Source of the DNA: Vulcanimicrobiota bacterium
GTDB lineage: Bacteria > Eremiobacterota > Eremiobacteria > Baltobacterales > Baltobacteraceae
NCBI GenBank assembly: GCA_030042755.1
Contig: JASHZC010000156.1
Span: 1-12,827 of the forward strand
DNA: 12,827 nt
Reading direction: 5' to 3'
Shown here: piece by piece, positions 1 to 4,543 of the stretch
Layout: every line of letters begins with the position of its first letter
Numbering within the stretch: the stretch's first letter is position 1
The notes under the pieces: generated by a model
Told to the model about the DNA's origin: nothing
The model's database searches: none
What the model saw: the letters and a program-made list of their open reading frames with translations, nothing else
Position numbers and translations under genes: made by a program

Positions 1-1
1 G

Positions 2-973
2 GATGTGGCAAACGTCCGCGTCGGCGACCGCGTCACCGTGCCGACGCACATCTGCTGCGGCTTTTGCGCCAACTGCGTGCACGGCTTCTCAGCCCAATGC
101 CTCACCAACAATCCAGGTAAGGCCGGCGCAGCGTACGGCTATCCCGGCATGGGCGGTTACGTGGGCGCACAAACCGAGTTGCTGCGCGTACCGTTCGCCG
201 ACGCCAACTGTCTGCGGTTGCCGGGCGAAGCGGGAGACGGCTGGGAACACGACTTCGTTCTACTCGCCGATGCCTTGCCGACGGCCTTTCACGCCGCCGA
301 ACTGGCCGGCGTCCGATACAGCGATATCGTCGTGGTGTATGGCGCCGGAGCGATTGGCCTGTTGTCGGCGATGTGCTCCTTCTTGCGCGGCGCCGCCCAG
401 GTCTTTGTGGTCGATGCGATTCCCGAACGTCTTGAGAAAGCCGGGGAACTCGGCGCCGTGCCGATCGACATGCGCGACGGTCACGCGGCGGATCGGATTC
501 TCGAGCAGATCGCGCGCGAACGCCAAGGAATTGCGTGGCGTGGTGAAGAGGCAAATCTGGGCGCCACCGTCTGCATAGATGCAGTCGGCTTCCAAGCCCG
601 TGACCCGCTGCATTTCGCGGTCGAAAGACCCACCACCGTGATCGACGATCTCGCTCGGATAGTTGCCGTGAACGGTCGCCTGGCAATCATTGGCGTTTTT
701 CTCGATAACGACCCGCACGCGACATCGGAGCCCGCACAGAGGGGAGTTTATCCCATTCCGTGGGGCACCCTATTTAAGAAGGGCGTCACCATCGGAATGG
801 GACGCGATGACGACAAGCGCTACAACGATCGCCTTCGCGACCTGATCGTCACCGGTCGGATCAAGCCGAGCAAAATCGTTTCGCACCGCCTACCGCTTCG
901 GGATGCTCCCGACGCCTTTGCGAAGTTCGATGCGCGTGCCGACGGTTACGTGAAGATTGTTCTCGAACCTTAA
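2..973 (+). CDS. Zinc-dependent alcohol dehydrogenase, glutathione-independent formaldehyde dehydrogenase-like (5' partial)
   Basis: The gene enters from the left edge; the frame is open back to base 2, so the GTG at 5 is internal, not the start. Seen: a structural-zinc cluster C-x2-C-x2-C-x7-C (residues 18, 21, 24, 32 counted from that GTG), the downstream CLTNNP and AYGY-GMGGY stretch typical of FdhA-type enzymes, a Rossmann loop GAGAIG near residue 115, and DAVGF near residue 193. About 322 residues are present, against roughly 380-400 in the family, so the missing N-terminus should carry the catalytic zinc ligands. Family members oxidise formaldehyde or other aldehydes/alcohols with a tightly bound NAD in the cytosol; the substrate here is inferred only. 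The TAA stop overlaps the stop of the convergent ABC ATPase gene within TTAA at 970-973. Confidence 0.88.
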   Translation, partial: DVANVRVGDRVTVPTHICCGFCANCVHGFSAQCLTNNPGKAGAAYGYPGMGGYVGAQTELLRVPFADANCLRLPGEAGDGWEHDFVLLADALPTAFHAAELAGVRYSDIVVVYGAGAIGLLSAMCSFLRGAAQVFVVDAIPERLEKAGELGAVPIDMRDGHAADRILEQIARERQGIAWRGEEANLGATVCIDAVGFQARDPLHFAVERPTTVIDDLARIVAVNGRLAIIGVFLDNDPHATSEPAQRGVYPIPWGTLFKKGVTIGMGRDDDKRYNDRLRDLIVTGRIKPSKIVSHRLPLRDAPDAFAKFDARADGYVKIVLEP

Positions 974-1698
974 CAGGGACTGACCGGACTCGCCTCCAGG
1001 GATTGGCGCACCCTTTTTACTTCAAGCGTGAACTGCGGCGTCTCCTCAAGGCGGGGTCGCGGAAGGGCCACCGGAATGATCTGCTCGAGCGTGCCGCGCT
1101 TCACTACGCCGATGCGATCGGCCAGTAGAACGGCTTCCTCGAAATGATGCGAAACCATCACGATCGTTTTCTTCGTCGCTGCCCAAATGTCGAGGATTTC
1201 CGCGTGCAGCTCGTCGGTATTCACCGGATCGAGAGCCGAGAACGGCTCGTCCATCAGCAGAACCTCCGAATCGACCGCCAAAGCTCTCGCGATCCCCACG
1301 CGCTGTCGCTGTCCTCCCGAGAGCTCCCGGGGGTACTTCTTGGCAGACGCCTCGAGGTGAACCATTTGAATGTAGTGGTGGGTGAGCTCGGTGACCCTCT
1401 CGGCGTCAAGCCGCTGCATGCGTGGCGCAAAGGCAACGTTCTCTTCTACCGTTAACCACGGAAGCAGCGCATACGACTGAAAGACCATCCCAACATGTTG
1501 CGGACGCACAAGCTTGCCTTTTGTCGGGTTCTCGATTCCTGCGATCATCTTAATCACCGTCGACTTTCCGCATCCGGATGAACCGACCAGGCAAAAGAAC
1601 TCGCCGCGCTGCACCGACAACGAGAAGTCGCGGATGACGTAAACGGGTGGCGTCTCGTACGTCTTGTAAACATGGCTAAAAACGACCGGCGCTTCCAT
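970..1698 (-). CDS. ABC transporter ATP-binding protein, NitT/TauT (nitrate/sulfonate) type
   Basis: A 242-aa nucleotide-binding subunit that would power import by the neighbouring permease from the cytosolic face of the membrane. Seen: Walker A GSSGCGKST (39-47), Q-loop Gln74 in VFQSY, signature LSGGQ (126-130), Walker B VLLMDEP (146-152) with the catalytic Glu, D-loop SALD, and switch His184 in VSHH. All catalytic residues are present. I chose the ATG at 1698 rather than the longer open frame because it sits in a TAATG junction with the permease stop, which implies translational coupling. The C-terminal 40 residues (PRPRLEETPQF...) are typical of the SsuB/TauB/NrtD group. The substrate is not readable from the ATPase. 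The gene ends inside a stop codon shared with the convergent dehydrogenase. Confidence 0.93.
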   Translation of the reverse strand: MEAPVVFSHVYKTYETPPVYVIRDFSLSVQRGEFFCLVGSSGCGKSTVIKMIAGIENPTKGKLVRPQHVGMVFQSYALLPWLTVEENVAFAPRMQRLDAERVTELTHHYIQMVHLEASAKKYPRELSGGQRQRVGIARALAVDSEVLLMDEPFSALDPVNTDELHAEILDIWAATKKTIVMVSHHFEEAVLLADRIGVVKRGTLEQIIPVALPRPRLEETPQFTLEVKRVRQSLEASPVSPC

Positions 1699-2549
1699 TA
1701 GTCGAACCTGAACCTCTGAGAGAAGCGAAGCAGCGGCTGCCAGATGGTCAGGTTGATGAGCGCGATGAGCAGGATCATCGCCGTCAGCGTCGCCAGAAAC
1801 ACGGAGTTCTGTCCTTGCGCATTCGAGTCCACGAGTAGGCTGCCCAAACCGAGCAAGTCTTGCGACTGGGTGCCGCGCGGTATGTACGTGTGCAAGACCT
1901 CGGCGACGATCACGATCGTCCAGCCCTGCGCCCAGGCGAGGAGCGACCCGGTAACGATGAACGGAACGATCGCCGGCAGCGTAATATACCAAAACCTGCG
2001 CCAGCCGTGGACGTCGAAGACGATGGCTGCCGATTTGATGTCGTCCGGAATGGTTTGCAGTCCTCCGATGACCGGAAAAACGATGTTCCAGATCATTTGA
2101 ATGAAGATCACGAAGATCGCCGCAAGTTCGAACGCGTGATAGGCTAGGAAGAACACGACGATGACCGGAAAGAACGCCAGTACCGGGACCGACTGGAGAA
2201 TGTCGGCGATTGGTAGGAAGATTCGCTGCGCTCGCGGCGTGCTGGCGATCCCGAGCGCCAGTGGAACTGAAACAATAAGTGCCGCGGCGTAGGCGACGAG
2301 CATGCGAGAGAACGTGTTCAGCGTCGCCGCAAGAATGTCCCCAATCGAAATGCGACTGATGTCGAATGTATTGTGCGGATTCGCGAAATGCAGGAGCAGG
2401 CCGGTGACGATAAGGACCGCCGCGACGACGATAACGACCGAGATAAGATGACGCCCGAGCGTCGTCTGATAATGTTGGTAAAACCGATGGTGCCCGATCC
2501 GGTAGAGCAAACGGCCCGGCCGCCCAACCGTCACTAACTTACGTCGCAA
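1698..2549 (-). CDS. ABC transporter permease, NitT/TauT type
   Basis: A 283-aa inner-membrane permease of the binding-protein-dependent (BPD_transp_1) superfamily. Hydrophobic segments lie near residues 34-56, 83-101, 117-136, 140-162, 192-218 and 249-270, giving about six helices. The cytoplasmic coupling loop is visible at about 170-195 (IKSAAIVFDVHGW...ITLPAI), the EAA-type motif that docks on the ATPase. It overlaps the ATPase start by one base (TAATG). The start is uncertain: TTG at 2549 is the only usual start codon at the open 5' end of the frame. The nearest good Shine-Dalgarno (AAAAGGAG on this strand, 2577-2570) is 20 nt upstream, which is too far; GTG codons at residues 6 and 8 are alternatives. 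No periplasmic binding protein gene is adjacent, and the operon is closed on both sides. Confidence 0.9.
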   Translation of the reverse strand: MRRKLVTVGRPGRLLYRIGHHRFYQHYQTTLGRHLISVVIVVAAVLIVTGLLLHFANPHNTFDISRISIGDILAATLNTFSRMLVAYAAALIVSVPLALGIASTPRAQRIFLPIADILQSVPVLAFFPVIVVFFLAYHAFELAAIFVIFIQMIWNIVFPVIGGLQTIPDDIKSAAIVFDVHGWRRFWYITLPAIVPFIVTGSLLAWAQGWTIVIVAEVLHTYIPRGTQSQDLLGLGSLLVDSNAQGQNSVFLATLTAMILLIALINLTIWQPLLRFSQRFRFD

Positions 2550-2594
2550 ATGCGATTCCGCCGCGGGCGCTCCTTTTAAGAAGGACGTTTTCGT

Positions 2595-2614
2595 CTACAT
2601 GGCGTGCCTCCTCC
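2595..2614 (-). promoter_or_regulatory. Consensus Shine-Dalgarno followed by a start-stop codon pair upstream of the permease gene
   Basis: On the minus strand GGAGGAGG (2614-2607) is followed, after a 6-nt spacer, by ATG immediately followed by TAG (2600-2595). This is an ideally spaced ribosome site opening a one-codon ORF, 45 nt before the TTG of the permease gene. A ribosome loading here would terminate at once and could reinitiate or block. It may equally be a by-product of the inverted repeat that creates the SD on the opposite strand. The sequence is certain; the function is inferred. Confidence 0.3.
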
Positions 2615-2639
2615 GGGCATCCGAAAGGAGGAGTGCATG
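2603..2639 (+). promoter_or_regulatory. Hairpin sequestering Shine-Dalgarno and ATG in the hydrolase leader
   Basis: CTCCTCC (2608-2614) is perfectly complementary to GGAGGAG (2627-2633). After a single bulged T2634, the stem continues as CGTGC (2603-2607) against GCATG (2635-2639) with one G-T wobble. That is a 12-bp stem with a 12-nt loop. The 3' arm contains both the SD (AAAGGAGGAG, 2624-2633) and the ATG at 2637 of the 28-codon leader ORF, so folding would hide the whole initiation region. No T-run follows, so it is not an intrinsic terminator. The fold is read by eye; a riboswitch, thermometer or protein-binding role is unproven. Confidence 0.45.
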
Positions 2640-2723
2640 GAATGGGCAAACGCGCTAGAGTGCAGCCGTAAGCTCCGGCTGCTACATCGAGAGGTCGCCA
2701 ATGCGAGATACGCGCTCTCCTGA
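2637..2723 (+). CDS. Possible 28-aa leader peptide ORF overlapping the hydrolase start
   Basis: ATG at 2637 follows the best Shine-Dalgarno in the window (AAAGGAGGAG, 5 nt from the AGGAGG core). The frame runs 28 codons, starting MEWANALECSRK, to TGA at 2721-2723, and overlaps the first 23 bases of the hydrolase gene in another frame. No similarity is recognised and the peptide is too short for a domain call. Translation through it would melt the 2662-2682 hairpin and end just past the hydrolase start, the geometry of a translational-coupling or attenuation leader. It may be fortuitous; only the SD quality and position argue for it. Confidence 0.35.
   Translation: MEWANALECSRKLRLLHREVANARYALS
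2662..2682 (+). repeat. Second inverted repeat in the hydrolase leader
   Basis: GCAGCCG (2662-2668) and CGGCTGC (2676-2682) form a perfect 7-bp stem with a 7-nt loop, inside the 28-codon leader ORF and 19 bp before the hydrolase ATG. It lies just upstream of the GAGAGG ribosome site of the hydrolase gene. It could be an RNA hairpin or a DNA operator; no T-run follows. Confidence 0.4.
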
Positions 2724-3711
2724 ACCGCTTGCAATCGATCGTCGCGGCTTTGTCGGAGCCGCGGCCGCCGCTATTGCCGCAACCCAGCTCGGCGCCGCGC
2801 CCGCAAGTTCGGGGTCAAGCGCGCTCAAGCAAATCCAGGCCGGCGAACTAAACGTTGGCTATGCGGAATCGGGGCCACCCGGCGGCCAAGCCGTCATCCT
2901 CCTGCACGGCTGGCCGTATGACATTCACAGCTACACCGATGTCGCCGCGATTCTGGCCTCCCAGGGCTACCGCGTCATCGTCCCCTTCCAGCGCGGTTAC
3001 GGTACGACAACCTTTCTTTCCAGCACGGCCTTACGCAACGGCCAACAGACGGTCTGTGCGATCGATGTCACCAATCTCATGGATGCACTAAAGATCGAAA
3101 GCGCTATCCTCGGCGGCTTCGACATCGGCTCACGCACGGCCGGCGTGGTGGCGGCCCTCTGGCCAAAGCGGTGCAAAGCGCTCGTTTCCGTCAGCGGCTA
3201 CTTAATTACAAACGTACCGGCGCAAAAGCAGCCGCTGCCGCCCAAGGTCGAGCTTGCGTGGTGGTATCAGTTTTATTTCTCAACCCAGCGTGGCGTACTC
3301 GGCTACGCCAAGTACCGCTATGATTTTAACAAACTGATCTGGACGATTGTCTCGCCGAAGTGGCATTTTAGCGAAGCCACATATGCTCGCACCGCACAAT
3401 CATTTCAAAATCCGGATCATGTAGCGATCGTGATCCACAACTACCGCTGGCGACTGGGCCTGGCAAAAGGCGATCCCAAATACGATGGCTTGGAGACGCA
3501 ACTCTGGGCGGGGCCCGTGATCACCGTGCCGACCATCACGATCGCAAGCGACTTCGATGGCCCTAATGCCAGCGGTGCCGCCTACCGGAATAAGTTTTCG
3601 GGCAAATACGCGCACCGAATCCTTCCGGGCATCGGTCACAACGTGCCCCAAGAAGCGCCGCAGGCCTTCGCCAAGGCCATCGTCGACGTCAACAGTCTCG
3701 CGGGGCATTAA
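2701..3711 (+). CDS. Tat-exported alpha/beta hydrolase with Asp nucleophile (epoxide hydrolase / haloalkane dehalogenase-like)
   Basis: A 336-aa protein. The N-terminus has a twin-arginine motif (D-R14-R15-G-F-V), an Ala-rich hydrophobic stretch (18-33) and an AxA cleavage site near A33-P-A35, so export folded through Tat is likely. The fold begins with HGWP at 69-72 (oxyanion region). The nucleophile elbow reads G-F-D141-I-G-S-R, with Asp in place of the Ser of esterases, as in epoxide hydrolases and haloacid/haloalkane dehalogenases that form an alkyl-enzyme ester. The catalytic His is H313 (GIGHNVP); the acid is probably D284 or D286. Size fits the family. The ATG at 2701 has its own site, GAGAGG, 6 nt upstream. 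It ends in TAATG with the VOC gene. The substrate is unknown, and the divergent ABC importer may be functionally linked. Confidence 0.85.
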   Translation: MRDTRSPEPLAIDRRGFVGAAAAAIAATQLGAAPASSGSSALKQIQAGELNVGYAESGPPGGQAVILLHGWPYDIHSYTDVAAILASQGYRVIVPFQRGYGTTTFLSSTALRNGQQTVCAIDVTNLMDALKIESAILGGFDIGSRTAGVVAALWPKRCKALVSVSGYLITNVPAQKQPLPPKVELAWWYQFYFSTQRGVLGYAKYRYDFNKLIWTIVSPKWHFSEATYARTAQSFQNPDHVAIVIHNYRWRLGLAKGDPKYDGLETQLWAGPVITVPTITIASDFDGPNASGAAYRNKFSGKYAHRILPGIGHNVPQEAPQAFAKAIVDVNSLAGH

Positions 3712-4154
3712 TGCACTACGATCCGGCGAACCCGCCACTTTTAGAGCCCAATTCACCGCTCCCTTCGAAAGGTTTCGTGGTCACAACGCTGCTCATCGTG
3801 AAAGACGTCGCCCGTTCGCGAAAATTTTACGAACGCGTCTTTGATGCGCAACTGATCGAAGACGATGAACCGGCAATACTTCGTCTGGCCAACACATGGC
3901 TCCTCATCAATAAGGGCGGTGGTCCCACGGATGATAAACCGACCGTGACGGCCGCTCCGCCCGCAGATCCCGACCGCCTCAGCATTGCAATGAACCTACG
4001 GGTCGCCGACGTCCGAGCTTGTTATGACCTTTGGCGATCACGCGGCGCGCACTTCCTAACGGAGCCTAAGGTCCACGAGGACGAAATCCGCTGCTACATC
4101 CGCGACCCCGACGGCTATCTCATCGAAGTCGGCCAAACGACCTCGTCGGACTAG
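3711..4154 (+). CDS. VOC superfamily (glyoxalase/bleomycin-resistance/dioxygenase-like) protein
   Basis: A 147-aa cytosolic single-domain VOC protein. Seen: strand plus helix VVTTLLIVKDVARSRKFYERVF (23-44) and the closing module CYIRDPDGYLIEVGQ (128-142) with the conserved metal-ligand Glu139. The position that is often His in the first strand reads Thr here (TTLLIV), so metal binding may be altered. Members include glyoxalases, dioxygenases, isomerases and antibiotic-binding proteins, so no reaction can be assigned. The start is the ATG of the TAATG overlap with the hydrolase gene, implying coupled translation and a shared pathway. The first 20 residues are Pro-rich. The stop TAG overlaps the convergent gene's stop within CTAG at 4151-4154. 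Confidence 0.85.
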   Translation: MHYDPANPPLLEPNSPLPSKGFVVTTLLIVKDVARSRKFYERVFDAQLIEDDEPAILRLANTWLLINKGGGPTDDKPTVTAAPPADPDRLSIAMNLRVADVRACYDLWRSRGAHFLTEPKVHEDEIRCYIRDPDGYLIEVGQTTSSD

Positions 4155-4543
4155 GGTTGGTGACGCCGAGCGATCTCCTCGATTTGGCCCAGCGTAATCC
4201 CTGATAAATTCGCATCTTGCGTGCCGCGGACGTGCGCTGCGACGTCTTTGTGCTTCTCATTCAGATAGGCAAGCAAGTAGCGCGACGCACTGCTTGTACC
4301 GGTCGCATCGCCGACGAGCACGATCGACGCCGCACTTTTGAGGCGTTGCGCGATGCGCTCGTAGAACTCGTCGGCCTCGGGGACGCGCTGACCGCGGTAG
4401 TCCGCCTCCTTGCGGTGCTCGAGGTGTCGGCGGAAACCATGGGGATCCTTGGGCTCGAGGTGCTCACGCTCCTCGAGTTTTCCATCCGGACCCGCGGTCT
4501 CGAAGAAGCGCGCACCGTGGTGATCGATCAGCAGCACCGTCAT
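4151..4543 (-). CDS. eRF1-domain-like 'translational machinery / host attachment' family protein
   Basis: A 130-aa protein. It opens with a strand and the motif LLIDHHGARFFE (4-15) and has a charged middle rich in Glu, His and Arg (24-60). It ends with a compact Rossmann-like half, ASIVLVGDATG...YLLAYLNEKH..VAAHVRG....LSGITLGQIEEIARR. This resembles the small proteobacterial 'translational machinery protein' / host attachment families related to the third domain of eRF1/Pelota; the match is from memory and the cellular role is not established. ATG at 4543 is chosen because it overlaps the LuxR stop as ATGA (4540-4543), indicating translational coupling. Further open frame upstream is antisense shadow inside the regulator. 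It could act in the stress response that the LuxR protein controls; that is inference. Confidence 0.72.
   Translation of the reverse strand: MTVLLIDHHGARFFETAGPDGKLEEREHLEPKDPHGFRRHLEHRKEADYRGQRVPEADEFYERIAQRLKSAASIVLVGDATGTSSASRYLLAYLNEKHKDVAAHVRGTQDANLSGITLGQIEEIARRHQP

Noticed and set aside
102..718. Long minus-strand ORFs inside the formaldehyde dehydrogenase-like gene
   Set aside because: Arg/Ser-rich shadow frames, usual in GC-rich DNA, with no recognisable motif; the plus strand carries a clear enzyme.
1699..1992. N-terminal extension of the ABC ATPase (to 340 aa)
   Set aside because: It reads out of frame through the permease gene; the family starts near MEAPVVFSHVYK at 1698.
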